A stretch of 64,000 nucleotides of DNA from Nicotiana tabacum (taxonomy: Eukaryota > Streptophyta > Magnoliopsida > Solanales > Solanaceae). How positions within the stretch are numbered: position 1 is the first letter of the stretch; each line of letters begins with the position of its first letter. The notes below the pieces were generated by a model, which was not told the DNA's origin, ran no database searches, and worked only from the letters and a program-made list of their open reading frames with translations. The stretch is from assembly GCF_000715075.1 (NCBI RefSeq), contig NC_134084.1, forward strand, positions 97,382,411 to 97,446,410, in the 5' to 3' direction. The position numbers and the translations under genes were made by a program. This document shows positions 20,773 through 35,011 of the stretch, in pieces.

Positions 20773-22913
20773 GCGAGCGAGCCAAAAGCCACTTTAGGAA
20801 CATGAACGCCAACAAACAGGGTATTTAATAAGTTCAGCATGGCATGTGAGACCACAAAAGGAGAGGTAACTTTGCCCATGAACACTACCGGGAAAACCCA
20901 AGAAACGAAGTTCTACGTGATCGAAGGGGATATAAGGTACAACGCTTGTTCGGAAGGCCATAGGTCCATAACATGAGGGAGGTACCTTCGACCTTACACC
21001 AAACGCAGAAATTTCCCACACCGAGGGGAGTTAAAATGGTCTATGGATAGCAGCTAGCCGCAAGGAAAATGTTTGTTTCCGATGAAGTGATCCCGGTACC
21101 CGTGGTCTCAACATCAAGAAGTACGGGACCGGACAAAAAAGAAGAAACTAAGTAGCAATCGATAATACCAGCCTCAGCCGAACCAGAGAAGCAAGAAGAA
21201 CAAGAAGTAGATGAGGAGGGCGATTACAGTGTCCCAAGATCATTTATAGCACCTGATGACACCGATGCCACAAAATCAATGGTCGAAGAGTTGGAGCAAG
21301 TTATATTAATCGAACACCTACCGGATCGAAAGGTATACCTGGACACGAGATTAACCTTCGAGCCCAGGAAAAAACTTATTGATTTTCTTAAAGCTAACGC
21401 CGATTGTTTTTCCTGGTCCCATATAGAAATGACATGGATCCTACTGGAGGTAACCACTCATAAGTTGAGTTTGGATCCAAAGTTCCATCCGGCCAAGCAG
21501 AAGAGAAGGCCGCAATCCGAGATCAAACACGCGTTCATCAAGGACGAGGTATCCAAACTTCTAAAAATAGGTTCCATCCGAGAAGTTAAATACCCGGATA
21601 GGTTAGCTAATGTAGTGGTAATACCTAAAAAGGGAATAAATTGAAAATGTGCATAGATCAAAAGGATCTAAATAGGGCATGTCCGAAGGATTCTTTCCCT
21701 TTGCCTAACATCGATCGAATGATCGACACAATGGCCGGACACGAGATACTCAGTTTTCTCGACGATTACTCTGGGTACAACCAAATTCGGATGTACCCGG
21801 ACAATCAAGATAAGACTTTTTTCATAACAATGTTCGGTATCTACTGCTATAATGTAATGCCGTTCGGACTAAAGTACGCCGGTGCCACATACCAATGCCT
21901 AGTAAATCAGATGTACGAAGAACAAATAGGAAAATCAATGGAAGTTTATTGACAATATGTTGGTTAAGTCCCTGCGAGCAGAGGACCATTTGAAACATTT
22001 ACAGGAAAACTTCAACATACTAAGGAAGTACAGCATAAAGCTAACCCGAAGAAGTGTGCATTTGGGGTCGGTTCGTGCAAGTTTCTCGGGTTCATGGTAT
22101 CTAATCGGGGGATAGAGATCAACCCCGACAAAATAAAAGCCATAGAGGACATCACCGTAGTCGACAACGCTAAGGCATTTCAAAGACTGGCCGCAGATAG
22201 CCGTGTTGGGCCAGTTCATCTCGAGGTCATCGGATAAGAGCCATCAGTTCTTCTCGCTGTTGAAAAAGAAGAACAATTTTTCTTGGGCTTCGGAATGCGA
22301 ACAAGCTTTGGAAGAACTCAAGCGATACTTGTTGAGCCCCCTTTGCAGCACACCCTGATGGCAGACGAACAACTGTACCTCTATTTGGCGGTTTCCGAGG
22401 AAGGGTTAAGTGGTGTGTTAGTCCGGAGGAAGAAGGTATACAATTTCCCGTTTATTATGTTAGTAGAACCCAAGGCGATGCCGAAACAAGGTATCCTAAC
22501 CTAGAAAAGTTAGCGCTCACCTTACTAAGCGCTTCCAGGAAACTAAAATCATACTTTCAATGCCACAACATATATGTCGTAACCTCTTACCTGTTGAGGA
22601 ATATCATGCATAAGCCTGAGCTCTCGGTCGGCTAGCCAAATGGGTCGTGGAGATCAGCGGGTACAATATCGAGTATCGACCCCGGAATGCCATAAAATCT
22701 TAGATTTTGGCAGACTTTGTGGCCGACTTTACACCGGCCTTGACACCCGAGGTCGGAAGGTAATTGCAGCTCACCTCGGGGACTAATTCGGGTATATGGA
22801 CCCTATTCAAGAACAGTGAATCCAATGCGAAAGGGTCCAGGCTCGGTATCGTGTTAAAACCACATGCGGGCAACATAATTAGACAGTCTATTAGAACTGT
22901 TAATTTGACTAAC
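20773..22913 (+). pseudogene. Element F protease remnant, reverse transcriptase and RNase H, broken
   Basis: The protease keeps only its C-terminal half (FYVIEGDIRYNA near 20905-20945). The part with the catalytic Asp is absent, so there is an internal deletion near 20810. Reverse transcriptase is at 21279-22220: MCIDQKDLNRACPKDSFPLP, DDYSGYNQIRMYP and VMPFGLKYAGATYQ. The catalytic box is hit by a one-base frameshift at about 21948. FLGFMVSNRGIEINPDKIKA follows. RNase H pieces follow at 22283-22740. From about 22770 a second, archaeal-type RNase H starts (NAKGSRLGIVLKPHAGNI, then IRQSIRTVNLTN) and is cut at 22913 by element B. Confidence 0.85.
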
Positions 22914-25120
22914 TGTCATGACCCAAGCCGAAGGGCCGCGACGGGAACCGGTGCCTAACTCAATCGAGTACCAACGTAACATATCCTTCGTATCATACTA
23001 TCATGCTCCAATGAACTAGAAAGCATTCATGAGAAAACCAGAATAAACATAAGAGAATACTCGATATAGGACGACCCAACATGGTATACAAACATATACA
23101 TGTGACATACAAGCCTATACGACCGAGATGGTCATCTGTAAAATCAAAACATAGGCTGACAAGGCCATACAAGTATCCATATATATGACATCTGTCTACC
23201 AGCCTCTAAGAGTACATATATGTCATAAAGGTTGGGACAGGACCCCGCCATACCAATCAATACATGTTAAAATCATACTGACCAAACAGGCAACTCCGGA
23301 GCAAATGGAGTCCACAAACACCTTTTGCTGAGCTGATAGCGTACTTGGAGGACTGACAAACTGTCTATTAGGACCTGCGGGTATGAAACGCAGTGTCCCC
23401 AAGCAAAAAGGACGCTAGTACAAATAAAGTACCAAGTATGTAAGGCATAAAAAGCAGTATATAATAGTTATGAAAGAAACATGGAGTAAAAGACTCAACT
23501 TGTAAGTCTGAACAGCTTTGTGAATCATGAAACATTTATAATACCATGCGTGTGTATAAATAACATACCTTGCATAGGTATATGCATACATAACATTATC
23601 AAGCCTCTGAGGGCATCCCATCATACCATCTCGGCCATTGTGGGTAAAATCATCAACGTATACCAGTTGATCAGGTGGTGGTGCGTATATAACCTTTCCC
23701 CAAACCCCATATACATATAATATATGCGTATATAATTCCATCTATTCATGGGTCAATATACATGTATAAATGAATGCAATGCATAAGAAGTAAGTCACTA
23801 AGATCTCTTGGAACGTCATAAGATCAATATGCCTTCGGATAAACTTTATCAACTACGTATTTTTCTGAGACCCATGAACAGAAGATATAATAATAAAACA
23901 CATGGGGAATCAAGAACATAAGCACCCCTAGTGCTTCTATGAATAGAGCTATTTTCGAAAGTTGTACGTTTGCTCGTTTCGTTTGTATCGTATGAATCAT
24001 GCCAAAAGAAAAGAAGGGATAGCCTTAACATACATTTGTAGTTTACTTAACCACAGGACATCGGTTCATCCCGTTAGTACTTCAATCTATAGCAAACAAC
24101 AAGAGACCATTGTTAAGCTTACGGAAGCTAGAACTCAACACAAATGTGCGACTAGATCGTCTACGAAATTTTTGACAGCACCTCCCCTTATTCTTTTCAT
24201 ATTTCCTCAAATCAAACAACAAGCCCAACATGTCCAGAATGTCAACAAATATTCATTACCAAACAGTCCACACCATCTCACCTAACAATCAAGTTCTAAC
24301 TTGCACTTTCCAAGCCTTCTCTTCTTCCAAACACATCAACCACAATAGAAATCATATTCTTAAGTTATTTCTACTGATTTCCAGCCATAAAACATCAAGA
24401 ATTCAACTGCAAAAAATAGTCCAACAACTACTTTACAAGGTTCCTTTAACAAATCAATTAGATATACATAGATGATCTTTAAACATATAGGAGAAGTTAA
24501 ACTTTACCTTCGCAGCAAGATTACTTGTCCAAGTAAGCTTTACTTCAAGCTCAAACAAGCTCTTTACCCCAAACAACAAAGTAGAGAGAGATAACTAGGT
24601 GATCTTGTTCTTCCAAGAGAGAAATCACCTTACCAACTTGTTCTTGGCCCTACTAATGGGCTTGGGCAGATGGGTCTTGGGCTTCCCCAAGACTTGTCCA
24701 TCTCTATCCTTTTCCATTCCCTTTTAATTTGTTCCACAAGCTCTAAGTAGGTGATTCACCTACTTGTCACCTACTTAATCAAGTAGGTGATTCATGTTGG
24801 TTCTTTTTCTATTTTGAAATATGTGTCTCATCCTCATTAAATAATTCAGACATGTGTCGAGTGGCTCAAGCAAGTAGGACGAAAAGTAAGTTGGTGAAGC
24901 AGGCATGTCGGGTAGGCAAGCAACTCGTTTTTATTTGTCCAAAATCTCCTTTCTCGCTTTTAAGTGCATCCGTCCTCAACCTAGTTGTTTGTATGCTGAA
25001 CGGAAATGCAGATGTAATATCATTAGATCACTTTATATACATTCAAAGAGAATCTCATTTCCAATCTTAAATCAATTGATTTATGGCGTACTTTCACGTA
25101 CGAAAACATGGGGTATAACA
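22914..25120 (-). repeat. Element B 3' LTR
   Basis: 2207 bp. Compared with the other LTR it lacks about 125 bp (corresponding to 56008-56133), including the probable TATA box. Two strong palindromes with arm AAGTAGGTGA and its complement lie at 24745-24765 and 24767-24790. The left neighbour in element sense is a purine tract (25121-25136). Confidence 0.92.
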
Positions 25121-25156
25121 TCATTCCCCCATTTGGAACATTCGTCCTCGAATGTT
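25121..25156 (-). promoter_or_regulatory. AGGA hairpin and polypurine tract, element B
   Basis: Minus strand: perfect 8-bp stem AACATTCG-AGGA-CGAATGTT (25137-25156), then CCAAATGGGGGAATGA directly before the LTR. Confidence 0.82.
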
Positions 25157-25556
25157 GACTGATGCATTTATCATTCTCATAACCTATCGCTCTTGAGAAT
25201 ACTTTAGTACTCTCCTTGCCATCTAGGCAACTGTTCTGTGAATAAATCCAAAGGCCAGGGTATTCCCCCTTTAGGCCTCTTTCTCACACCACGACTTGTG
25301 GTCGGGATTCTTCTAATCTCGTAACTATTGCTACCTTCTATCATGCAATCTATACGACTTTGTCCTTGTATGTGGGCCTATGTGACTCTTCTCTCCTTTT
25401 TCCTCTAGCTTTTAGTCGATCTCTAGGCTTCACTTTGTGAACATATACAGAATTATGACAAGTTGTCCCTCTGGGCATCTATGTCTTTTCTACATCTAAG
25501 TAGGTCATACTATACCATAACTCTTACTTCGATTTATCGTTGCTGAGGTCTGTTAC

Positions 25557-26988
25557 TGATGTTTGGCTATAATTCCATATTTTTAGTGCATTACTTACCT
25601 TACATTTTAGGTGCTTTAATACCAAACTATACTATATGTGTTCTTAATTGAGTTTATTTTATGTGTAGGTACTTTGGAGATGAATTTTGAACAAAATGAC
25701 GAATTTGGAGTATATGGTGAATTAATATTAAATAGAGTCTTTATGATTGGAGACCAAAATCATTCAATGTGGAAAAAGAAACAATGCAAAGAATTGAAAA
25801 GTAAGGAAAAGAAGAGAAAACGTGAAATGCAAAAGTTAGGCAGCAAATTGAACCGAAGAAAGAGTCAGGCGATGCGAGATAATTTTCTCGTGACAGAGCT
25901 CGCCCCGCCTAGGTTAAAGCGAGATCAAGCTCGCGTTAGAGCTTGCAAGGCACAGTGTACAGCGAGATGAAGCTCGCGTTTTGCCTTTGCGTCGCACGGT
26001 CTATAGCGAGGGTGTCCCGGATTTTAAAGCCTATTTTGTCTTCTTTTTTGGTTTTGAACTTGGTTATTTCGTCTAGGTCTTTTTCCTACACATATAAATA
26101 GTCATCAAAACACCATTTTAGAGGAGTTTTTGCGACCAAAGACAAGAATATCATGTGGAACAACTTTTGGATGAGAAAATCATAGAGTTCTTCATTCCTT
26201 TATCTTTTTCTTTGTAATTTGTTTATGCAAAATACTTGGAAAATTATTACTACGAACATGAGTGGCTAAGAACTCTAGTTATAGGGTTGTGGTTGACATA
26301 ATTATTAACGTTTATTAATTACATATTCGTTAATTCGGATTATCATCTTGTGGTTGTTTCTTTGATTCTATCTTTAATTTATGAATTGTTGTAGCTACCA
26401 ATTTACCCTACTATCTATGCTATGCTTGGAAAAGCTATGTTTAGATTAGAGTAGAATTAGAGAGAGCTTGTTTCTGAACTCGTGGCTCGAGGGACAATTT
26501 CACGGTTAGGATAGGAATATACCTAACAGTCTTGCTTAATTGAATATCGTATTATATTCGTTCATGATAGACTCAATACCATAGAATATAGGATTGATAT
26601 ATTGTGGGCAGACGAGTAGTATTGTGGGAACATGCTATTCATATAAACGATCCGATTAATTAGCAACCTTAGATAATATGGATTAGCGAGTGTGATCATT
26701 GAACTTAATAGGATTGATAAACCTACCACAACCCTGGAATTTTCATCTCCTCTGAAGTAAAATCTCATCATACACATTTGCATTCTTGATAAATTAGTTG
26801 TTACTTATTTAATTTTTGCAATAGTAGATTAAAATAAAAACATCAATCTTAAATATTTTGGATAATTAATTGATTTTAGTTTGCTTAGTTAACGATCAAT
26901 CTAAGTCTCTGTGGGTTCGACATCCGACTTTCGAGTCACTTTATCACTTGACGGTCACGTATACTTGCCTATTCTTGGGGAACCAACA
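25557..26988 (+). repeat. Element C 5' LTR
   Basis: 1432 bp, starts TGATGTTTGGC and ends AACCAACA. It has inverted words GCGAG-ATCAAG-CTCGC and a near copy (25919-25934, 25962-25977), then a TATAAATA box (26093-26100), and the U5 box with TCTCTGTGGGTTCGAC at 26906-26921. The primer site follows at about 26995-27012 as a mutated form of the A-type site (TGGTACCGTTATCGGGGA). Confidence 0.92.
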
Positions 26989-27114
26989 AGTTTTTGGTAC
27001 CGTTATCGGGGACTTAGTTATTGATTGTTTATTTAAGTTAAGCTTTTATTCGTTATTTGTTCAAGTTTTAATTTTTAGTTTGCTTTATTTGTGATAACGC
27101 AGGCTCTTCGCTTG

Positions 27115-28157
27115 AATGCGGAGGAGTACAAGCGCAAATAATCTCCTTCCTCTTGATCCTAAATCGAACGAACACTTCATAGAGTGAGGACTAGCAGAGG
27201 CACATTCAGAATTTCCTGGAAATCACTAACACTTACAATTATCCGAACGTTTCCAAGGACTATGTCAGGCTGATACTGTTTCCCTTTTCAATGTTGGGGG
27301 AAGCTAAGGAATGGTTGCAAAAGGTGCCTGTGAACTGAATCCACAAATGGGATGATCTAACAAGGAAATTCTTAATCAATTTTTTCCCCACTAAGAAGAA
27401 AAAGTCGTTGAGGAGCCAGATTCTTGGGCTTCAACAACGAGATGGTGAAACTCATCGACAAGCTTGGGAAAGATAGAAGAAGCTACTCAGAGACTGCCCA
27501 CACTATTGTTAGACTGATGAGGTGTTGGGTCACACTTTCGTTGATGGGTTAGACGAGGCATCAAAGATGAATCTTGACGCAGCATGTGCGGGTAGTTGCA
27601 TGGAAAGACCGTATAATGAGATCCAGATCCTGCTAAACAATTTCACTGCTAATGATAATAATTGGCATGGAGATGGAGAACCACGAAGAGAACTTAAACA
27701 AAAGGCGGCAGGTGTGATCGAGCTTCATGATTTCTCAGCCATGAGGGTCGATATAGCGAGATTAGTAAATCAGATGAATAAAATAACAATACACCAAGCA
27801 CAACAGATACAGCATGTGCAGTAGATGTCTACTTGGTGCGAGTTATGCGGTGAAGGTCACACAAGTGACATATGCTCCATGAATCCTGAATCCATCTACT
27901 ACGCGGGGCAACAAGCTAGAGGGACGATGAGTGAAAATGCTCAATATTATAACACATACAATCCGAACTGGAGGAATCATCCTAATTTATCTTGGGGTGG
28001 AAATTAGAATATCAGGCCTCAAGCGAATTACAATCATCCACCTCAACCTCCACAGCAAGCAGAAGAGAGTTTGACTAACATGATGAAAAAGCTCTTGATA
28101 GACAATCAACAATTGCGCACAGAGTTCAAAAATCTAGAGAGGAAGTTTGGGCAAAAG
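27115..28157 (+). pseudogene. Element C gag, several stops
   Basis: Begins ATG at 27115 (MRRSTSANN). About 80 residues of the N-terminal part are missing compared with element A. The core is readable through single stops: KDYVRLILFPFSMLGEAKEW, WDDLTRKFLINFFPTKKKK, then LGHTFVDGLDEASKMNLDAA. The zinc knuckle is CELCGEGHTSDIC, and the Athila hallmark YNPNWRNHPNLSWGGN is complete. Gag resumes at 36248 after element D. Confidence 0.88.
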
Positions 28158-29089
28158 TGTCACGACCCCAAACCGGACACGATCGTGATGGCGCCTCTCA
28201 TGAAGACAAGGCCAGCCGACACAATTCCCAAATCAACCATTTTCCATTCAAAAGTGGTTTTTATACCATTTATAACCATTAATCTCATAATGAACCTTTA
28301 AAAGAGCAATGCAGAATAATTACACAAGCCCGACATCGGGGTGTCACTAGTCATGAGCATCTACCAAGGTCTGAATACAATAAAAAAATAGTCAAGTGTA
28401 CTAAGTACAGAAATGGAAATGAGATGAAGAGGCAGTGCTGCGAACGTCGTGCAGCCACCTTGCTAACTCTGATGACTCCGCGTCTGAGCAATCAATACAC
28501 GCTACTGGGTTCTAAAATACTTGAATCTGCACACAAGGTGCAGGGAGTAATGTAAGTACTCCAACCCAATAAGTAATAAGAGTAAATACAGACTGAGCAG
28601 TAGGAAACAATGAATCCATAGTCATGATAACTCAATAAGCACACAGGCTGCTAATTCAGAATATGAGTCGATCGTCTTATTAAAATCCACCCTTTTGGTA
28701 AAATCATTTGAAAATGCTTTCCGACAGTTTCAGTAGGGCTTCAATACCATTTATAATAAAAGAGATGAAAAAAAACCATAATCGGCCCCTCGGGAAAAAC
28801 ATAGTTCGTAAATAGCCCCTCGGGCAAAACAGGAATCATAAACACCTCATAACATGAAAATCTCAGTGGAAATAACAAAGCCAAATCAGTGATTAAATTC
28901 TGAACATCTCATAAACCCCAGCTTAAATGAAAGTTGTTTTAAAACATTTGTTCAACACTTTCGACAGAGGCTCAATATAAAGATGAGTGAAAATAGTCAA
29001 TAAATCAACATATTCGATAGAAACTCATTTTAAAGAGGAGTGAAAATCAATAAGTTCATAAACAGGCCCCTCAGGCAAAGCATCACTCA

Positions 29090-29094
<5 letters not shown>

Positions 29095-29178
<84 letters not shown>
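29095..29178. repeat. (AT)n microsatellite
   Basis: 84 bases of uninterrupted AT repeat within the element D 3' LTR; absent from the other LTR because that part is deleted there. Confidence 0.97.
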
Positions 29179-29180
<2 letters not shown>

Positions 29181-29278
29181 ATCGCCCCTCGGGCAAGCCT
29201 CTCAGTCACTCGTGACTCAACTCTTACCAATCAGCGCTCACACTCAGCACTCACACTCAATAGGTACCATATAGTAAC

Positions 29279-29435
29279 CGCTGCGGCGCGCATCCCGATC
29301 CATATATCGCTGCAGCGTGCAACCCGATCCAACATATCGCTGCAGCGTGCAGCCCGATCCATATAAGTATCGCTACGGCATGCATCCCGATCCATATACA
29401 TATATATATTGCTGCGGCATGCAGCCCGATCCATA
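29279..29435. repeat. Tandem repeat with CCCGATCC units
   Basis: Five copies of a ~30-35 base unit of the form CGCTGCGGCATGCA(G/T)CCCGATCC followed by an AT-rich spacer. A related unit (GCGGCATACAACCCGATCC, 61328-61346) is present once in the interior of element E. Confidence 0.85.
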
Positions 29436-31378
29436 ACTATATAATCCTCACAACCAGGCTCTCGACCTCTTTCAGTCATTAACCTCACAATCAGACTCTT
29501 GGTCTATCTCAGTCATCAACCTCACGATCATTCGGACCATCAGTAAAATAGGGAACTCAGCCCAAACAGTTTTCATATTTTTAAGAAATAAAGTGATAAA
29601 CCAGGTTTAAACAATAAACAGGTAAAATAAGACTGAGGATATGCTTTCAAAACAAATAGAGTGAGGAAAAATAGTGGAAATGCCCCTAAGGGTTTCAACA
29701 GGTCGGCACAAGGCCCCAAACATGGCATACAACCCAAAATATAATAACATCAAACAATTACACATTAAAATATTGGTTCGGAATGGACTGAGTCACAATC
29801 CCCAGCAGTGCTCTACCCCACATTCGTCATCTAGCGTGTAAGTTACCTCAACATAGCACAACAATGTGTAATCCAGGGTTTCAAACCCTCAGAACAGCAT
29901 TTACAATCATCACTTACCTTGAACCGGCTACAACTCTAGCTCGCGACGCATTTGCCCCTCGAATCGGCCTCCACGCGCGTCAAATCTATCCAAAATCAGA
30001 AAGAATACATCACAATATGCTAAGGGAACAAAACCCAAGCGAAAACAATCGAAAAATATCGAAAATGCCGAAATTAGCAAAACTCGAGCCCCGGGCCCAC
30101 TTCTCGAAACTCAGAAATTTTCACATAATTAGATTCCTTATCACCCCACGAGTTCATACATACCAAAAATTCTCAATTCTGACCTCAAATGGTCCTTCAA
30201 ATCCCAATTCAAAAGTCCAATTTCTCAAGCCCTAGTTCTTCAATAGGCTTAGTTTTCCATGAATTTCTAGGTAGATTTCACAATATAATTGAGTTTTAGG
30301 TTCGAAAATCTTATCTCCAATCAATTCTCCTAGAATCCCTCTTTAATCACCTTCAAAAAGCTCTCAAAATACTCGGTTATGGAGGAAAAATGGCTCAAAA
30401 TCGCGGATAAAATGACTTATAAACTTTCTGCCCAGGAGTTTTTGCATCTGCGACCCCACCACTGCTCCTGCGGTACCGCTTCTTCGGTCATTTTCTCCGC
30501 ATCTGCGGAAATCACTTAGGGGGCCAGGTTCCGCATCTGCGGTCCACGAGCAACATCTGCGACTCCGCAGGTGCGGTCCATATGCCGCATCTGCGGTCCC
30601 TAGCTATTCTTCCCAAACCGCTTTTGCGGCTCTTCTTCTGCATGTGCGGCACCACACCTGCGGTCCCCAATCCGTAGGTGCGGAAATACTAGAAGCAGCA
30701 ACTTCTGGGATCTCTTAAGTCCAAAATCTTCCCATTAACCATCCGAATTCACCCCGAGGCCCCCCGAACCTCAACCAAAAGCACCAACATGACCCAATAC
30801 CTTATTCAAACTTGTTCCAATCATCAAAGTACCTCAAACAACATCAAATTACCCGAAACACATCAGATTCAAGCCTAGTTTTTGAGAAATCTTCCGAAAT
30901 ACATTTTCGATCAAAAACCCAAACAAACCACGTCCGAATGACCTGAAATTTTGCACACACATCCCACATGACATAACGAAACTACTGCAACTCTCAGAAT
31001 TCCATTACGACTCCCAGATCAAAATCTCACCTACCAACCGGAAATCGCCAAAAATCTCAACTTCGCCAATTCAAGCCTAGTTCTACTCCGGACCTCCAAA
31101 ACCAATTCCGATCACGCTCCTAAGTCATAAATCACCCAACGAAGCTAACCAAATCAAAAAAATTCCATTCCGAGCTCATATACAAATAAGTCAACTCTTG
31201 GTCAAAAATTTCAAATTCAAAGCTTTCATCTGAGACTGTTCTTTCAAATTCATTCCGATTTTCCTGAAAACCAAAACCAATGATTTAAAGAAGTTATAAT
31301 TCATCACACAGGGCTAGTCATGCCCAAGAACTGGCGAGCAAAGTGCAAAAGTTCAAAACGACCGGTCGGGTCATTACA

Positions 31379-34300
31379 TCCTCCCCCACTTAAACATATG
31401 TTTGTCCTCGAACGTGCCCAGAGTTGTTCCAAAAGCCAACCAATCACTGAATAACCTTACCATGCATATACCCGGGGGTGATCCCACGTCACCCTATCTC
31501 ACATAGGTCCGATAACACCTTGTAACTGAAATTACACAATCCCAATCTAGCCCATAAACCATAGAACCACATTTCCACTTCTGAAACCATCAATACGATC
31601 AAAACCTCACACCTATACTCTGATTAGACCCGAACCAACTGTAATAACCCATGCTTGCAACCTCAGGATCAATCCCATGATATACCACATAACTCAAACA
31701 CTCGTAGCGATAACTTCTATTCATATCAGTTGTCCACAACAACCGAATACTAGTAGAAAATCTCTTATCAGCCAAAGCCTCATTCCAACACTATCATATA
31801 CTGCCAACAATAAATGAAATACGCAATAAACCATAACCATTTTCTCAGATCACCCATCCATGAAGCCACTTCTCCTCTGACAAATACCATAGCAAATTTT
31901 CGAGCCGAACTTCGATATTAACCTTTCAACATGCTGAAATTGAATCTGTTCATATTCATTGATGATCCCAACGATCTCCTCTAATCCAACACACCACTCT
32001 AGTGACATGACACATCAATAGAGGCCTAAGCCACAACTAGCATAATATGCGCACCAATAAGCAACGGTCCGAACATAATCAAATCATGAAAAATGACTCA
32101 AATGAAAGAGCTGTACCTCAAGCTCACTAGTACCACCACAACACAAGGCTGAGAACCCATCTAACATCATAGAATAGAACACACAAATCTAACCCGCAAG
32201 ATTATAACTCCACATAGCTTCGCTACAACGCGCGATCCTATCCAAACGCTGCTCCACACGAAACTCCTCGAGTCACTCTGCTCAAAATCGACAACCACAC
32301 ACAATTTGATGTCTGGAGCCAAAGCAAATCATTACACCCACGGTGAAACAAATAACATACACCACGCAAATCCAAAAGGACATAACTGATATGCCATTCA
32401 CCGAGCAACACCCAATCATTCTTCCTGCTCGACTTCCACTATGAAACTCCGACAGAACCGCACTATAGGTGCCTATAATCAACAGATCATAATGTCTCGC
32501 AACACAGAAAGGTAACTCGTAGATCTCCCTAGATTACCAATAAGCTCAATAACAACCGAATCAACACATCCTTCGCCTACAGCAACTCGAAGTCAACAAG
32601 GCCGTCTCGATGTCGGACACATATCCATATAGGTTTACCAATGGTCAACACATCAACTCTAGTTACCTACAATAGATAAATAATCCTTCGAAGGTTCACA
32701 ATGACTGAATCATAACACATACTAACATCTGACTAACTTACCACATTTTGCCATCCACAACCACGAGCTAACCTGCATATGAGAACTTCCCGTTTCCAAG
32801 TCCACAAAACACACGAAGTACCATATCTGATCCCAATTCTGCCACTCGCATATATAACTCACCTATAGTACTCAATCATTCCATGAGAGATACTCTAAGA
32901 TTCCTCTGTGCTGCCAAGCAAACTCGAATATCAACAGCCGATCTGACAAGAAGTGCTGCAATACTACCGGAGTACCATCAACTTAATCACATTACCTCTC
33001 TCTGAATCATATACCCTAGTCCAATCACCTCAATTAGTATTACCATTTCCTTAATCATCTAAAGAGTATTTCTCAAATCATCTGAAGCTCATTTCTTCAA
33101 TTTATCTGAACTGCCCATGCTGCCTAAGAATTTATGACCTTCCTTTCAAATCTGAACCGTGACCTTACACATGCCAATCTCACTCCTACACAACATACCG
33201 CATAAACCGTACCATTCTAGGATAACCACAAAAACCTTGTATCTCTTCCGAGCCACAAGCAACTATGTACTCAACCAACCAAGAACTTTCCATTGTTCCC
33301 ATCTAGAAGAAAATAACTATACATACCATGCTCCTCATGCCCATAGAAAATATACATTTCCAACCGTGGTCGAAACCATCAAGAACTCTCCGAGTTCCCC
33401 TTGCACAAACCAAACCTGCCAGGACTGAATCCTTCGAACTCAACCGAGCTACGCAGATCACTAAAACCCAAGAGAATTGCCGAGAAACACTGTAGAAACT
33501 CATTATCTCTTAAGCATCCAAAGAACTAATCGTATCCTTACCATACCAACTCGGCCTACTACCAAGCTATCCCATCTATCCGAATTTCCTTCTGATTTAC
33601 CTTCAACTTGGTACTCATTCTTGCTATAACATCACAATTCCTCAACCCAGACTTACCACACGGGACCCAAGCATAAAGCCACACCGTCTAAGGCTCATAA
33701 GCCGCTGAATACTTTCTCATATATTCCCACGAGCACCACGATCAAAGTACTTTGCTTTGAAGAGACTTCCTGCGAATCTAAATCTGTTACCTTTACCTTC
33801 CTGGTACTGATACATAGAACATTATAATTTATAAAGAAAATACCACAAGTCTCAACATCTTCTAATGAAAACTCAGTTTCTAACCTCAGATACAACTTTA
33901 AAATACCTAATTGTTATATGTAAAATCTTGAACACATTAGAACCATTCTCGAGAGTCATTCACTCTATTCAAACTGCAATTAGCCTGATCAAATGAACAG
34001 AACCACCCGTGCCTCAATAGCATACCGACACCGCAGGGTGTTACCTCATCCTAGAACAACCAAGCCACTTCCTGCTCTATGCACCGAGTATCCATTACCA
34101 CAACAGCTCAAGACACTCTGAGATTCCCATACACAGATCCTCTAGTACTTTAACTCTTCTACAAATCTCGCATTCACTCTCACAACAGTTAGGCCCCTCT
34201 CTTAAGCAACCCATTTAAATTATGACACAAGTCTTTCACTTGCAGATGAGATATGCTAATAGACAACATAAGGATCGCACAACTTCCAAACACTTTGCAG

Positions 34301-35011
34301 GAGATAACCCACATGATTTGCCTCAAACTAACATTCCCGCTTCCACTATCGTAAACTTTCCACAGTCACTTAGTCTTCTTGAGTCTGAACCCATAGCGCA
34401 ACATGAAATTTACTTCACTCCCAACTAGGAAACATGAAAAGATTCTTCACACGCCCATAACTCGGGGCTATACCTTGAATCAAGGTGGAATTCTAGCACC
34501 TAATAGTTCTTCTATCCTCCAGCAGACCTTCCTTGACACTTCCAAGTCGTATAGATACATCTCGCAGTACTAACATACTCATCACATAGTTATCCAACCA
34601 TCACTCCCACTAATAGGGACGATACCGAACATATAAGTTCAAAACACTTGCTCATACAATCAGTACCTCAGTGCTCAAGCCATAGGCAAAGATCTGGCCT
34701 CAAGTCCTCCAGACTGGCCCAACATCAACTCACAGAGATCACATCTCGCCCCTCGATCGGGGATTCACAAGCCATCAAGGCACATCTGATACTGAGCGCT
34801 CATGCGCGCATACAAACACGTGGAAGGAATTCAAAGAGTTACATTTCAAGCTGAATCAAGGATGCACGATAAGAACAAGAACATGAAGTTTTCCTAAAGG
34901 TTCTGCATCCTCTCGAGGATAAATACAGACGTCTCCGTACCGATCCACGAGACTCTACTAAAACTGCTCATGACTCGTGAGACCTATGTAACCTAGGCTC
35001 TGATACCAACT
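31379..35011 (-). other. Element D interior without coding content
   Basis: Begins (minus-strand 3' side) with a polypurine tract and a degenerate AGGA hairpin (31398-31415, two mismatches on the minus strand). The remainder has no recognised domain. Stretches around 33344-33400 and 34795-35011 align by eye with 62336-62400 and 63343-63562 in element E. Confidence 0.7.

Larger units (their letters stand above)
28158..31378 (-). repeat. Element D 3' LTR, full length
   Basis: 3221 bp. Contains an (AT)n run (29095-29178), five ~33-bp repeats (29279-29435), a cluster of inverted CCGCA/TGCGG words (30444-30690) and, on the minus strand, TTTATAAGT at 30415-30423. Confidence 0.92.

Noticed and set aside
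29040..29366. ORFs rich in alternating Tyr-Ile across 29089-29274
   Set aside because: They are translations of the (AT)n microsatellite in the element D LTR and have no coding support.
29279..29435. Repeated units considered as a CRISPR-like array
   Set aside because: Units are degenerate, spacers are AT-rich variants and not unique, and the setting is a plant LTR.
31379..35011. Small ORFs in D (for example 33159-33428) as genes
   Set aside because: Short, on both strands, no domain, no splice or codon pattern; expected by chance in AT-rich non-coding interior.
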